Shown here piece by piece: positions 7,942 through 16,692 of a stretch of DNA of 64,000 nucleotides. Below the pieces are notes generated by a model. That model had not been told where the DNA came from and searched no databases. It saw only the letters and a list, made by a program, of their open reading frames with translations. The position numbers and the translations under genes are program-made. Origin of the DNA: Amycolatopsis bullii (GTDB taxonomy: Bacteria; Actinomycetota; Actinomycetes; Mycobacteriales; Pseudonocardiaceae); the NCBI RefSeq assembly GCF_014654205.1, contig NZ_BNAW01000032.1, positions 28,932 to 92,931 on the forward strand, read 5' to 3'. The number at the start of each line of letters is the position of its first letter. Positions within the stretch are counted from its first letter, which is position 1.

Positions 7942-8553
7942 TCAGCGGGCCGGGCGCAGGTGTTCGGTGCGCCAGTGACGTCCCCGCCGGGGTGTCCGCC
8001 AGTGACGTCCCCGCCACGGGCGTACCGGGCCACGGGCCGCCAGGAACGCCGGCTGGTGCTCCGCGAAGCCCTCCGCCGTGATCCCCATCAGCACCGGGTA
8101 CCGGACTTCCCCGCGCCGCAGCTCGGTGTCCCGAGGGCGGCCCTCCTCGCGGAAGCCGAGCTCTCCGTGCAGGGCCAGCGAGGCGAAGTTGCTGCCGTTG
8201 ATGCTGACTTCGCACTTGCGGTACCGCTGCAGCTCGAACATGTACGCCAGCAGGACCGTGACCGCGTCGGCCGCGTAGCCGCAGCGGCGGTACTGCGGCC
8301 CGATCCCGATGCCGTAGCTGAAGTGGCCGGTGGCCGGGTCGGCCTGGATCCAGATCGAGCCGACCAGCGTCCGGTTGTGCAGGGTTTCGATCGCGAAGTG
8401 GAAGTCTTCGCCGGAGTCGGCCGTGCCGCGGTGGGTGGCCCAGTGGCGGTAACCGCCGAGCTGGCGGCCGGAATCGCGGTCGAAGCCGATCAGGGTGCGG
8501 TGATCCGCCGGGCGGACCTCCCGCAACCGCACCTTCCACCCCGCCCAGCTCAT
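7942..8553 (-). CDS. GNAT-family N-acetyltransferase (RimJ/RimL type)
   Basis: Cytoplasmic acyl-CoA-dependent acetyltransferase of 203 residues. It has the GNAT core: a beta strand with LVGSIWIQAD, the YGIGIGPQYRRCGYAADAV acyl-CoA binding segment (R/Q-x-x-G-x-G/A type) and the SINGSNFASLALHGELGF helix typical of RimJ/RimL proteins. ATG 8553 starts the family similarity (MSWAGWKVRLREV). The last about 30 residues are an Arg/Trp-rich tail outside the GNAT fold in which RGRHWRT occurs twice, created by a short DNA duplication. The acceptor could be a protein N-terminus, an antibiotic or a metabolite. It is divergent from the next gene. Confidence 0.85.
   Translation of the reverse strand: MSWAGWKVRLREVRPADHRTLIGFDRDSGRQLGGYRHWATHRGTADSGEDFHFAIETLHNRTLVGSIWIQADPATGHFSYGIGIGPQYRRCGYAADAVTVLLAYMFELQRYRKCEVSINGSNFASLALHGELGFREEGRPRDTELRRGEVRYPVLMGITAEGFAEHQPAFLAARGPVRPWRGRHWRTPRRGRHWRTEHLRPAR
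7970..8015. repeat. 19-bp imperfect-spaced tandem duplication inside the GNAT 3' end
   Basis: The 19-mer CGCCAGTGACGTCCCCGCC occurs at 7970-7988 and again at 7997-8015 (period 27 bp). In the gene this adds 9 residues and doubles an RGRHWRT motif. It looks like a recent slippage or duplication event. Confidence 0.8.
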
Positions 8554-8613
8554 CGGCAGTGATGGTACAGCCCGGGTAACGATCGGGCAGCCGAGGGCGA
8601 AGGACAGGACACG

Positions 8614-9228
8614 ATGAACCTGCTGCCCCTGCCGGATCGCGCCGGCTCCGAGACCTTCGGACGCTGCCTCGCTGAGCTGGTCGAACTGTGCCGCGTCCAC
8701 CTCCCCACCCAGACGGCCGAAGCCCCCGAAGGCGAGGAGGAGCAGCGCATCGTCCTGCGCCGAGCGCTGGGCTACCTGGACCACACCTACTCCGACCTCC
8801 CGGAGCCGTTCTTCGACCCGCTCGTGCGCGCCGCGGTCCAAGACCCGGACCCGAGCTTCAACCGGCAGTTCGTCGAGCCGCTCTGCGCGGCCTTCGGTGC
8901 GCGCCGGACGCAGGAAGCGCTGCTCGGAATCCTCGCCACCGGCACGAACCCGGAACGCGCCGGGGTGGCCCGCGCCTGGTACTGGGCCACGCTCGAGACC
9001 TTCGACGACCTCGAGGACCGCTGGAACCGCGCCGCACTGCGCGAGTTCGTGACCAACGAAGATCTCGACGTCCGCCGGTGCGTCCTGCCCGGGCTCACCC
9101 TCGACCCGGCCGAGTACCCCGCCGAACTGCACCCGCTGGTCGCCGAGGCCGTGCGGATCGCGCGAACCCACCCCGACGACTACCTGCGGCACCGCGTCGA
9201 ACTCCAGGTGGCCGACCCGGACGACTGA
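8614..9228 (+). CDS. Conserved hypothetical protein, helical (HEAT-like)
   Basis: A 204-residue acidic soluble protein with no signal peptide and no recognisable catalytic motif. It is predicted almost wholly alpha-helical, with HEAT-like helical pairs such as PSFNRQFVEPLCAAFGARRTQEAL and NEDLDVRRCVLPGLTLDPAEYP. I do not recognise a named family. It may be a small scaffold or an adaptor that helps other proteins assemble. ATG 8614 follows AAGGAC. It is divergent from the GNAT gene (60-bp gap) and 69 bases upstream of an AhpD-like gene in the same direction. Confidence 0.7.
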   Translation: MNLLPLPDRAGSETFGRCLAELVELCRVHLPTQTAEAPEGEEEQRIVLRRALGYLDHTYSDLPEPFFDPLVRAAVQDPDPSFNRQFVEPLCAAFGARRTQEALLGILATGTNPERAGVARAWYWATLETFDDLEDRWNRAALREFVTNEDLDVRRCVLPGLTLDPAEYPAELHPLVAEAVRIARTHPDDYLRHRVELQVADPDD

Positions 9229-9297
9229 GTGTCACAAGGTTCGCCCCGCCGGTGTCTTGAGGTCGTTCCACCCGACGACACCAGTGAGGACGAAACC

Positions 9298-9789
9298 ATG
9301 GACACCCGCCTCGACCTGTTCAGCACCGAAACCGGCTCCCGGCTGGGCAAGCGGTTCGCGAGCCTCGGCCAGGTGATCGACCGGACGCCGCTGCCGAAGC
9401 TGACCCGCGAGCTGGTCAGCCTGCGCGCCAGCCAGATCAACGGCTGCGGCTGGTGCCTGGACATGCACGCCAAGGAGGCCGCCGCGGCCGGGGAGTCGGC
9501 CGTCCGGCTCGCGCTCGTCGCCGCCTGGCGCGAGTCGACGGTGTTCACCGAGGCCGAGCGGGCCGCGCTCGCCTTGGCCGAGGAGGGCACCCGGCTCGCC
9601 GACGCCGCCGAAGGCGTGTCCGACGAGACCTGGGCCCGGGTGCGCGAGCACTACGACGACGAGCAGACCGCCGCGCTGGTCGCGCTGGTGGCGCTGATCA
9701 ACGCGGCCAACCGGCTCGCGGTGATCCTGCACCAGAAGGGTGGCTCCTACGAGCCGGGGTTGTTCGCCGCGTTCGCCGAGGAGCGCTGA
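9298..9789 (+). CDS. Carboxymuconolactone-decarboxylase/AhpD-like protein
   Basis: A 163-residue all-helical protein. The signature CGWCLDMH (two cysteines spaced as CxxC, then a histidine) is the redox/proton-relay site of AhpD-like peroxidase partners in the CMD superfamily. Such proteins reduce peroxides or alkyl hydroperoxides using a disulfide relay. ATG 9298 follows GAGGACGAAACC and begins the family similarity (MDTRLDLFSTETGSRL). No AhpC partner lies next to it, so it may act alone on organic hydroperoxides. Confidence 0.88.
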   Translation: MDTRLDLFSTETGSRLGKRFASLGQVIDRTPLPKLTRELVSLRASQINGCGWCLDMHAKEAAAAGESAVRLALVAAWRESTVFTEAERAALALAEEGTRLADAAEGVSDETWARVREHYDDEQTAALVALVALINAANRLAVILHQKGGSYEPGLFAAFAEER

Positions 9790-9924
9790 GCGCGGGGCCA
9801 CGGCGACCCCGAACGTGGCGCCGATCGACCGGCCGTTCCACCGGGACCACCAGTCCGATGAGGACGTTCGCGGCGGCAAGGGCCAGGGTGCCCGATGCCG
9901 TCCGGCCCACAGCGACGTCGAGGC

Positions 9925-11379
9925 TCAGTGCGCGGCCGGCACAGTGATGGTCTTGTACTCCGTGTAGGTGCCGAGCCCGGCGGCGCCGTACTCGCGGCCG
10001 AGACCGCTGGCCTTGAACCCGCCGAACGGGCCGTCGAAGCCGATCGGGGCGCCGTTGATCGTCACCGTGCCGGTCCGCACGCGGCGGGCGACGGCGAGCG
10101 CGTGCGCCGGGTCGGCCGACCATACCCCGCCGGACAGGCCGTATTCGGAGTCGTTGGCGATGCGGACGGCGTCGTCCTCGTCGTCGTAGGCGATGACGAC
10201 CAGGACCGGTCCGAAGATCTCCTCCTGCGCGATGCGCATGGAGTTGTCGACGTCGGCGAACAGCGTCGGCGTCACGTAGTTGCCCGTTTCCAGCTCGGCC
10301 GGGACGTCCGGGCCGCCGGTGACCAGCCGCGCGCCTTCTTCGACGCCGAGGCGGATGTAGTCGAGGACGCGTTGCTGCTGGTCGCGGCGGATCATCGGGC
10401 CGATGAACGTCGTGTCGTCGGCCGGGTCACCGACACCGAGGGATTCGATCAGGTCCTTCAGCCCGGCGACGACTTCGTCGTAGCGGCTGCGCGGCGCGAG
10501 CACGCGGGTCTGCGCGATGCATGATTCGCCATTGTTGAGCAGGGAACCGAACTTCAGGCCCTGGATCGCCGCGCCGAGGTCGGCGTCGGGCAGGATGATC
10601 GCCGCCGACTTGCCGCCGAGTTCGAGGCTGACCCGCTTGAGCTGTTCCCCGGCCAGCGACGCGATGCGGCGCCCGGCGCGGGTGGATCCGGTGAAAGCGA
10701 TCTTGTCCACGTCCGGGTGCTTGACCAGGTACTCGCTGGTCTCGCGGTCGGCGGGCAGCACGCTGATGACGCCCTCGGGCAAGCCGGCTTCGGCGAGCAG
10801 TTCCGCGAGGAGGTTCATGCTCAGCGTGTTCTCCGGCGAGACCTTGAGGACGACGGTGTTGCCGGCGAGCAGCGCGGGGATGATCTTGGCCGAGGCGGAG
10901 GAGAACGGCGAGTTCCACGGGATGATCGCGGCGACCACGCCGATCGCCTCCCGGCGCACGACCGACCGGAACGGCGCGGCCGGGTCCGACGGCTCCAGCG
11001 TCTCCTCCCAGCCGAACTCCTCGGCCGCCTTCAGGTAGGCGTTGGCCTGGCGGGTCAGGCCCGGCTGGCCGGCCTTGGTGAACCACAGCGCCGAGCCGTT
11101 CTCCGCCGAGATGAGCGCCGCGATCTCGTCGGCGCGCTTCTCGCGCAGGGCGGCCAGCTTGCGGACGACGGCGATCCGCTCCGCGGGCGAGGTGCGCGGC
11201 CACGGCCCCTCGTCGAAGGCCTGGCGGGCGGCGGCGACGGCCCGGTCGACGTCGGCCGGGAGCGCCTGCGCGGCGCGGCCGATGGCCGAGTTGTCGTGCG
11301 GGGACCGGATGTCCAGCAGGCCGGTGCTGCTCGGGGCGGTCCAGGTGCCGCCGATGAAAAGTGCGTCGTAGGTGATCAC
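9925..11379 (-). CDS. NAD(P)-dependent aldehyde dehydrogenase
   Basis: A 484-residue cytoplasmic enzyme that oxidises an aldehyde to its acid with NAD(P). It has the cofactor motif FTGSTRAG, catalytic-base context SLELGGKSA (Glu) and the catalytic cysteine in NNGESCIAQTR, with the C-terminal EIFGPVL and PFGGFKASGLGREYG blocks. Length is normal. I chose GTG 11379 (VITYDALFIGGTW) because GGGAGCC lies just upstream and the longer reading crosses the divergent operator. It faces a TetR gene across about 77 bp holding a clear dyad, so that regulator very likely controls it. The substrate cannot be read from sequence. Confidence 0.93.
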   Translation of the reverse strand: MITYDALFIGGTWTAPSSTGLLDIRSPHDNSAIGRAAQALPADVDRAVAAARQAFDEGPWPRTSPAERIAVVRKLAALREKRADEIAALISAENGSALWFTKAGQPGLTRQANAYLKAAEEFGWEETLEPSDPAAPFRSVVRREAIGVVAAIIPWNSPFSSASAKIIPALLAGNTVVLKVSPENTLSMNLLAELLAEAGLPEGVISVLPADRETSEYLVKHPDVDKIAFTGSTRAGRRIASLAGEQLKRVSLELGGKSAAIILPDADLGAAIQGLKFGSLLNNGESCIAQTRVLAPRSRYDEVVAGLKDLIESLGVGDPADDTTFIGPMIRRDQQQRVLDYIRLGVEEGARLVTGGPDVPAELETGNYVTPTLFADVDNSMRIAQEEIFGPVLVVIAYDDEDDAVRIANDSEYGLSGGVWSADPAHALAVARRVRTGTVTINGAPIGFDGPFGGFKASGLGREYGAAGLGTYTEYKTITVPAAH

Positions 11380-11420
11380 TTCTGGCTCCCTAGGAGTATC
11401 TGTCACACCAGGGTAGCACT

Positions 11421-11446
11421 TAACTGCCTCACGACTGTGGCAGTTA
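11421..11446. promoter_or_regulatory. Probable TetR operator between aldehyde dehydrogenase and its regulator
   Basis: Perfect 8-bp arms TAACTGCC and GGCAGTTA flank a 10-bp spacer. A further AGCA/TGCT outside the arms matches if one base is skipped. The dyad lies 10 bases from the TetR gene start and 42 from the dehydrogenase start, the standard place for a site that represses both. Confidence 0.72.
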
Positions 11447-11456
11447 CTGCTAGGGT

Positions 11457-12023
11457 GTGAGAGTGAGAGCCGACGCCGCACGCAATCTCGAACTGCTGCT
11501 GACCACGGGCGCCCGCATGCTCGCCGAAGACCCGGCCACGAGCATCGCGGCGATCGCGGCGGAAGCCGGCGTCGACCGCCGGACCGTCTACCGCCGGTTC
11601 ACGAGCCGGGAGGAGCTCCTGACCGCGGTCTACCAGGCCCGCATGGACGCGATCGAAGCGGCGATCGAGGCCGCCGAGCTGCAGGAGGCGCCGGTCCTGC
11701 CGGCCCTGCACCGGTACGTCCGGGGGATCGTCCCGGTAAACCGCACCTGGCCGGCCGAGGTGAGCCGGATGCGCTCGGATCCGGAGATCTGGGCCCGCCG
11801 CCTGCGCGCGATCGAGGAGGTCGACCGGTTCCTCAAGCGGGCCACCGTCGAGGGGTTCCTGCAGGCGGGATTGCCGATCCGCTGGCTCGGCACCGTCCTG
11901 GGGTTGCTGGTGCGGTCGTCCACGAGGGACCTGATACCCCTGAACGACCCCCAGGCCGCGGACGTCATCGTCGACACGTTCCTCCGCGCCTTCGGCACCA
12001 GCGCCGCACGAGGCTCGTGGTGA
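11457..12023 (+). CDS. TetR-family transcriptional regulator
   Basis: A 188-residue repressor-type protein with an N-terminal helix-turn-helix (SIAAIAAEAGVDRRTVYRRFTSREEL) and a helical ligand-binding half ending FLRAFGTSAARG. It is divergent from the aldehyde dehydrogenase, with a perfect dyad between them, and probably releases repression when an aldehyde or related ligand binds. There is no ribosome-binding site, and TAGGGT directly upstream could act as a -10 box; this favours a leaderless mRNA beginning at GTG 11457 or GTG 11463. Both are in frame. Confidence 0.9.
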   Translation: MRVRADAARNLELLLTTGARMLAEDPATSIAAIAAEAGVDRRTVYRRFTSREELLTAVYQARMDAIEAAIEAAELQEAPVLPALHRYVRGIVPVNRTWPAEVSRMRSDPEIWARRLRAIEEVDRFLKRATVEGFLQAGLPIRWLGTVLGLLVRSSTRDLIPLNDPQAADVIVDTFLRAFGTSAARGSW

Positions 12024-12059
12024 GTGGTGCGGTGGGTGGGAACCCGCCGCACCACTCAC
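12020..12059. terminator. Bidirectional hairpin between TetR and GH15 genes
   Basis: Perfect 13-bp arms (GTGAGTGGTGCGG and its complement) with a 14-base loop that itself can pair. It overlaps the TetR stop codon and ends 8 bases from the minus-strand GH15 stop. Confidence 0.75.
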
Positions 12060-12066
12060 GACAAGG

Positions 12067-13869
12067 CTAGGAACGCTGGTTCTCGCCCGGCGCGTTGGTG
12101 CTGGTCCGGGAGCCCGAGAGCTGCCGGGCCGTGTTGACCAGCCCGACCATGCTGAACGCCTGCGGGGTGTTCCCGACCTGGCGCCCGGCATCGGTGTCGT
12201 ACTCCTCCGACAGCAGCCCGACGTCGTTGCGCAGCCCGAGCAACTGCTCGAACAGCGACCGGGCCTCGTTCTCGCGGCCGGTGGCGTGGAGCGCGTCCGC
12301 GAGCCAGAAGCTGCACGCCAGGAAACTGCCTTCGCCGCCGGGCAGTCCGTCCACCCCGCCGTCGGCGTTGGCGTCGTAGCGGCGGACGAACCCGTCGCGG
12401 GCCAGCTCGGCGCGGACCGCGTCCACCGTCCCGCGCACCCGGGGATCGCCGGCGGGCAGGAAGCCGACGCGGGGGATGAGCAGCAGCGCCGCGTCCAGGC
12501 CGCGGGAGCCGTAGAACTGGGTGAACGTGTTGCGGTCGGCGTCGTAGCCGTGCGCGCAGACGTCCTGGTGGATCTTTTCGCGCAGGGCCCGCCAGTCCTC
12601 GACCGGACCGTCCAGGCCGTGGGCCTGCACCGTGTGCACGGCCCGGTCGACGCCGGCCCAGGCCATCACCTTGGAGTGGACGAAGTGCCGCCGCGGCCCG
12701 CGGACCTCCCACAGGCTGTTGTCCGGCTGGTCCCAGTGCCCTTCGAGGAACTCGAGCAGGCCTCGCTGCAGGTCCCACGCCGGGTGGAACGTCGGCAGCC
12801 CGGCTTCGCGGACCAGGTGCAGCCCGTCGAGGACCTCGCCCCAGACGTCGAGCTGGAACTGGCCCGCCGCGGCGTTGCCGACCCGGACCGGGGTCGAGCC
12901 TTCGTAGCCGGACAGCCAATCCAAAGTGGCCTCCGGCAGGCGGCGGGTGCCGTCGAGGCCGTACATGATCTGCAGGTCGGCCGGGTCACCCGCGACCGCG
13001 CGGACGAGCCATTCGCGCCACGCCTTGGCTTCCTCGTGGTAGCCGGTGCCGATCAGGGCCTGCAGGGTGAACGTCGAGTCGCGCAGCCAGCAGTACCGGT
13101 AGTCCCAGTTGCGCGGCCCACCCAGCTGTTCAGGCAGCGACGTCGTCGCGGCGGCGAGGATGCCGCCGGTCGGGGCGTAGGTGAGGGCCTTGAGGGTGAT
13201 CAGCGCGCGCCGGACCGCGTCCGGCCACTGCCCGTCGTACCGGCAGCGGCCGATCCAGTCCGCCCAGAAGCGTTCGGTGTCGGCGAGCGCGGCTTCGGCG
13301 TCGGCGAGCCGTGGCCGCGGCCGGTAGGAGGCGGAGTGGGTGAGCACGAACGGCACCCGCTCCCCGGCGGCGACGGTGAATTCGGCGTGCGTGGCCAGGT
13401 CCTCGCCGTACAGCGGCACCGGCGTGCGGACCCGGATCGCGTCCGGCCCGGCGACCGCGAGGAGCTCGCCGTCCTCCTTGCGCACCCACGGCGTGACGGA
13501 GCCGTAGTCGAGCCGCAGCCGCAGCAACATGCGCATCGGCACCCGGCCCGACACGCCCTCGACGATCCGGACGACGTCGGCGGCTTCCCCGCGCGGCGGC
13601 ATGAAGTCCAGGACGCGGACGGTGCCTTCGGGCGTGTCCCACTCGGTCGACATGATCAGCGTGTCGCCGCGGTACGAACACCGGGTCGCGGGGCCGCCGC
13701 TCGCCGGGGCGAGCCGCCACGTTCCGGCGTGCTCGTCGTCCAGCAGGGCGGCGAAACACGCCGGGGAGTCGAAGCGCGGCAGGCACAGCCAGTCGATCGC
13801 GCCGTCGCGCGAAAGCAGCGCGGCCGTGTGCAGGTCGCCCAGGATGGCGTAGTCCTCGATCGGGGCCAT
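12067..13869 (-). CDS. GH15 glycoside hydrolase (trehalase/glucoamylase-like)
   Basis: A 600-residue cytoplasmic enzyme without a signal peptide, starting MAPIEDYAILGDLHTAAL. The (alpha/alpha)6 barrel carries the family hallmarks GGPRNWDYRYCWLRDS, YGLDGTRRLPE and LSEEYDTDAGR (probable catalytic base). GH15 enzymes release glucose from alpha-glucans or split trehalose; actinobacterial proteins of this length and lacking a starch-binding domain are often trehalases. It begins 5 bases after the glucose dehydrogenase stop, so released glucose could be oxidised directly by the product of the upstream gene. ATG 13869 is where family similarity begins. Confidence 0.9.
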   Translation of the reverse strand: MAPIEDYAILGDLHTAALLSRDGAIDWLCLPRFDSPACFAALLDDEHAGTWRLAPASGGPATRCSYRGDTLIMSTEWDTPEGTVRVLDFMPPRGEAADVVRIVEGVSGRVPMRMLLRLRLDYGSVTPWVRKEDGELLAVAGPDAIRVRTPVPLYGEDLATHAEFTVAAGERVPFVLTHSASYRPRPRLADAEAALADTERFWADWIGRCRYDGQWPDAVRRALITLKALTYAPTGGILAAATTSLPEQLGGPRNWDYRYCWLRDSTFTLQALIGTGYHEEAKAWREWLVRAVAGDPADLQIMYGLDGTRRLPEATLDWLSGYEGSTPVRVGNAAAGQFQLDVWGEVLDGLHLVREAGLPTFHPAWDLQRGLLEFLEGHWDQPDNSLWEVRGPRRHFVHSKVMAWAGVDRAVHTVQAHGLDGPVEDWRALREKIHQDVCAHGYDADRNTFTQFYGSRGLDAALLLIPRVGFLPAGDPRVRGTVDAVRAELARDGFVRRYDANADGGVDGLPGGEGSFLACSFWLADALHATGRENEARSLFEQLLGLRNDVGLLSEEYDTDAGRQVGNTPQAFSMVGLVNTARQLSGSRTSTNAPGENQRS

Positions 13870-13874
13870 GGCGA

Positions 13875-14921
13875 TCAGTGCTCGAGATCGAGGACGACCT
13901 TGACGTCGTCGTCGCCCGCTTCGAAGGCCTCGGCCGCCTTGCCCAGCGGCACCCGCCGGGTGATGAGCCCGCCCAGCCAGTCCAGGTCCGCGCGGCCGAG
14001 TGCGTCGGCGGCGGCCCGGTAGTGGCGGAGGTTGGCGTTCACCGACCCGATGACGGCGTTGTTCTCTAGGACGATCTCGCGGTTGATGGTCCCGGCGTCC
14101 ACCGTGAGGTTCCGGCCGGTGGGGGAGACGCCGGTGAGGCAGACGATCCCGTACGGGCCGGTGCCCGCCATCGCGTCGAACACCAGCGAGCCGACGCCGG
14201 TGGCCTCCAGCACGATGTCGGGTTCGAGCGCGGACAGCACCTTCTCGATCGAATCGTGGTGGTAGGTCGCGCCGAGAGCCTCGACCAGGCGGGGCTTCGG
14301 GCCGTCGGTGACGCGGTCGAGGACGTGCACCTCGAGGCCGCGCTGCACACCCAGCAGCGCGCCGAGCAGCCCGATCGGGCCCGCGCCGGTGACCAGCACC
14401 CGCTTCGGTTCGAACCAGGCGCGGTCGCCGACGCGCTGGATCTGCTCCCACGCCTTCGCGACGACCGTCGTGGGTTCCATCAGCATGCCGACGTCCCGCA
14501 GGCGCGGATCCAGGCGCACCGCGTAGTCCGCCTCGACGGTCCACAGCTCGCTGCCGTAGCCGTCGATCTCCTTGATGCCGCGCTCGGTGTAGCGGCCGTT
14601 GCGGCACATGTCGAACTCACCGGCCGCGCACGCGCCGCACGGCACCGGGTCGGGCCGCCGGACGACCCCGACGACGAGGTCGCCCTCGGCGAAGTCCCCG
14701 GCCGGATGAATCACCTGACCGAGTGACTCGTGCCCCAGCACCAGCCGTTCCCGGCCGGGCGGCGCCCAGCCGTACTCGCCGCGGGCGATCTCCTTGTCCG
14801 TGCCGCACACGCCGAGCGCGAGACCGCGCACGAGCAGCTCGCCGTCCGCCGGTACCGGGTCGGGCACCGTACCGATCTGCAGGGAGCCCTGTTGTTCCGG
14901 CACCACGGTCAGTGCTCGCAT
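13875..14921 (-). CDS. Zinc-dependent glucose 1-dehydrogenase-like alcohol dehydrogenase
   Basis: A 348-residue medium-chain dehydrogenase. It shows catalytic-zinc context GVCGTDKEI and GHESLGQV, a cysteine cluster PCGACAAGEFDMC for structural zinc, and the Rossmann loop GAGPIGLLGALLG. EPTTVVAKAWEQI and YTERGIKEIDGYG strongly resemble archaeal-type glucose dehydrogenases, which make gluconolactone with NAD(P). Start ATG 14921 follows GGAAGGAGCGGG. It is the first gene of a two-gene unit with the GH15 enzyme (5-bp gap). A different sugar or polyol dehydrogenase is possible. Confidence 0.85.
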   Translation of the reverse strand: MRALTVVPEQQGSLQIGTVPDPVPADGELLVRGLALGVCGTDKEIARGEYGWAPPGRERLVLGHESLGQVIHPAGDFAEGDLVVGVVRRPDPVPCGACAAGEFDMCRNGRYTERGIKEIDGYGSELWTVEADYAVRLDPRLRDVGMLMEPTTVVAKAWEQIQRVGDRAWFEPKRVLVTGAGPIGLLGALLGVQRGLEVHVLDRVTDGPKPRLVEALGATYHHDSIEKVLSALEPDIVLEATGVGSLVFDAMAGTGPYGIVCLTGVSPTGRNLTVDAGTINREIVLENNAVIGSVNANLRHYRAAADALGRADLDWLGGLITRRVPLGKAAEAFEAGDDDVKVVLDLEH

Positions 14922-15076
14922 CTCTCCCGCTCCTTCCCGCGACGGCGCGTTCGCCCAGGGGTTGACGCTCTTGCGTTCCGCAAACATGCGAAAAGAACGC
15001 ACCGAGCGGGCAAATGCGACGTTGCGGCGCAGAAGGGCCGGGACGGGCGACGCCGGAAGCCGCGTCGGCCCGGCGG

Positions 15077-15104
15077 GACGGGGGCCGGAATCCCGGCCCC
15101 CGTC
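15077..15104 (-). terminator. Hairpin downstream of the GH5 gene
   Basis: Perfect 12-bp arms GACGGGGGCCGG / CCGGCCCCCGTC around the loop AATC, 13 bases past the GH5-CBM13 stop. Confidence 0.78.
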
Positions 15105-15117
15105 CGCGCGAGCAGGC

Positions 15118-16572
15118 TCAGCCGGCGGCGACGATGCGCCACCGCTGGTTGGCGCTGCCGCTGTCGGCGTACTGGGCGAGCTCGGTGCCGCTGCCGGTCC
15201 GGCCCATGCCGTCGAGGTACTCGCCGGTGCTGCTGTTGCGGATGCGGACGTTGTTCGCGTCGGTCACCACCGACCACTGCTGGTTGCCGCTGCTGCTGCC
15301 GTTGTACTGGCTCACCGCGGAGCCGTTGGTGGTGCGGCCCGCGCCGTCGAGGTAGAGGCCGGTGGCGCGGTTCTTGATGCGCACGCGGTTGCCGGAGTTC
15401 TCGATGACCCACTGCTGGTCGTACCGGCCGGGGTCGCCGCTCGACTGACCGGCGGCGGAGCCGCTGGAGGTCCGGCCCAGTCCGTCGACGTACAGCCCGG
15501 TCGCGGCGTTCACGATCCGGACGTACGTGCCGCCGCCGTTGCCCTCACCCCACGCGTACCGCAGCCGGGTCAGCCCGCTGGGGTTCGACAGCGACAGCTT
15601 GGTGCCCGCACCGGTGCCGGTCCTGGTCGTCATGCTGTACCAGTCGCCGTCGCGCAGACCCGGCCAGTACACGCTGCCGACGCCGAGGCTCCGCAGCTTC
15701 TCGCTGACGCCCCGGATGTAGTCGGCGAAGAACGACCCGCTCGGGATGCTGTAGTCGAGCGTGTCGTAGTGCACGCCGTTCTTGCTGCCGGGCGACATCG
15801 GGCCGCCCCATTCGGTGACGACGGTCCGGGCCGCGTACGCACCGATGTAGCCGCCGATGTGGTCGGCCCACTCGGTTTCGCTTTCGTAGCCGGCGAAGAA
15901 CGAGTAGTCGTGGGCGGCCAGGAGCGTCCCGTCGAGCCGCCGGTCGCCGCCGACGGCGGGCACGTTCTGGGCCAGGCCGGCGCCGTCGAGGATCACCCGG
16001 CCGCGCGGTACGCCGGGGTATCGGGCCAGCCAGGCGTTGTAGAAGTTGTTCAGGTCGGCGGTGCCGAAGCCGTGCGGCTCGTTGATGACCTCGAAGTAGG
16101 CGTTCGGGTTGCTGCCGTACTTGGCGACGACCGTGTCCCACATCTGCTGGAACCGGCCGGTGTCCGGCGGTTTGCCGCCGGTGTAGGCCCAGTAGGCCAG
16201 GATCACCTTGCCCTTGGTGAGCGCGGTGTCGATCGCCCCGGTGTAGGTACCCCAGTAGCCGGAGACCGTCGGTTCGTTGATCGGCAGCCGGACCGTGTTC
16301 GCCCCGGTGATCGAGTACAGCTGGCCGACGACCTGGTTCGCCGTGGCCGCGGCCGAGGAGTAGGTGTCCCAGGCGCTGAGCCCGGACACGTAGAGCACCC
16401 CGTTGACGAAGTTGTCCCGCGTGTCGGCCCAGTTGACGCCCTTGAGGTCGGCGGTGGACGCCTGGGCCTGCGGCGGGAGCGCGGTCAGCAGCCCGCCGGC
16501 GAGCGCGGACAGCGCCAAGAACCGGAACGCCTTGGACAGCGTCCTGCGGAGCGCGGAGTGGTTCGGTCTCAT
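15118..16572 (-). CDS. Secreted GH5 glycanase (cellulase/mannanase type) with C-terminal CBM13
   Basis: A 484-residue exported enzyme: signal peptide (residues about 1-39, cut near QAQA), a GH5 TIM barrel (about 40-350) and a three-repeat ricin-type beta-trefoil CBM13 (about 355-484, each repeat with GLYLDG-like and QQW-like motifs). The general acid E165 is in FEVINEPHG and the nucleophile E254 in VVTEWGGPM. GH5 covers endoglucanase, mannanase and several other activities, and I cannot fix which. CBM13 often binds xylan or galactose-containing polymers. Start ATG 16572 follows GGGAGGAACG. It lies downstream of an AA10 oxygenase in the same direction but behind a strong hairpin, so it probably has its own promoter. 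Confidence 0.9.
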   Translation of the reverse strand: MRPNHSALRRTLSKAFRFLALSALAGGLLTALPPQAQASTADLKGVNWADTRDNFVNGVLYVSGLSAWDTYSSAAATANQVVGQLYSITGANTVRLPINEPTVSGYWGTYTGAIDTALTKGKVILAYWAYTGGKPPDTGRFQQMWDTVVAKYGSNPNAYFEVINEPHGFGTADLNNFYNAWLARYPGVPRGRVILDGAGLAQNVPAVGGDRRLDGTLLAAHDYSFFAGYESETEWADHIGGYIGAYAARTVVTEWGGPMSPGSKNGVHYDTLDYSIPSGSFFADYIRGVSEKLRSLGVGSVYWPGLRDGDWYSMTTRTGTGAGTKLSLSNPSGLTRLRYAWGEGNGGGTYVRIVNAATGLYVDGLGRTSSGSAAGQSSGDPGRYDQQWVIENSGNRVRIKNRATGLYLDGAGRTTNGSAVSQYNGSSSGNQQWSVVTDANNVRIRNSSTGEYLDGMGRTGSGTELAQYADSGSANQRWRIVAAG

Positions 16573-16692
16573 CGGCTCGTTCCTCCCGGATCCTGCGCAG
16601 CCGGAATGTTCCGGACACTCGTAACACCGAGCCCGGGGAAGCGGCCAGGCTTCCGAAGCGAAACGCTCAGAATCGGTCAGGAAAGAACACGC

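Noticed and set aside
5057..8539. A 1160-codon open frame on the minus strand
   Set aside because: It is the antisense shadow of the GC-rich ABC/phosphoesterase operon; its product is Arg/Pro/Gly/Val low-complexity without any domain.
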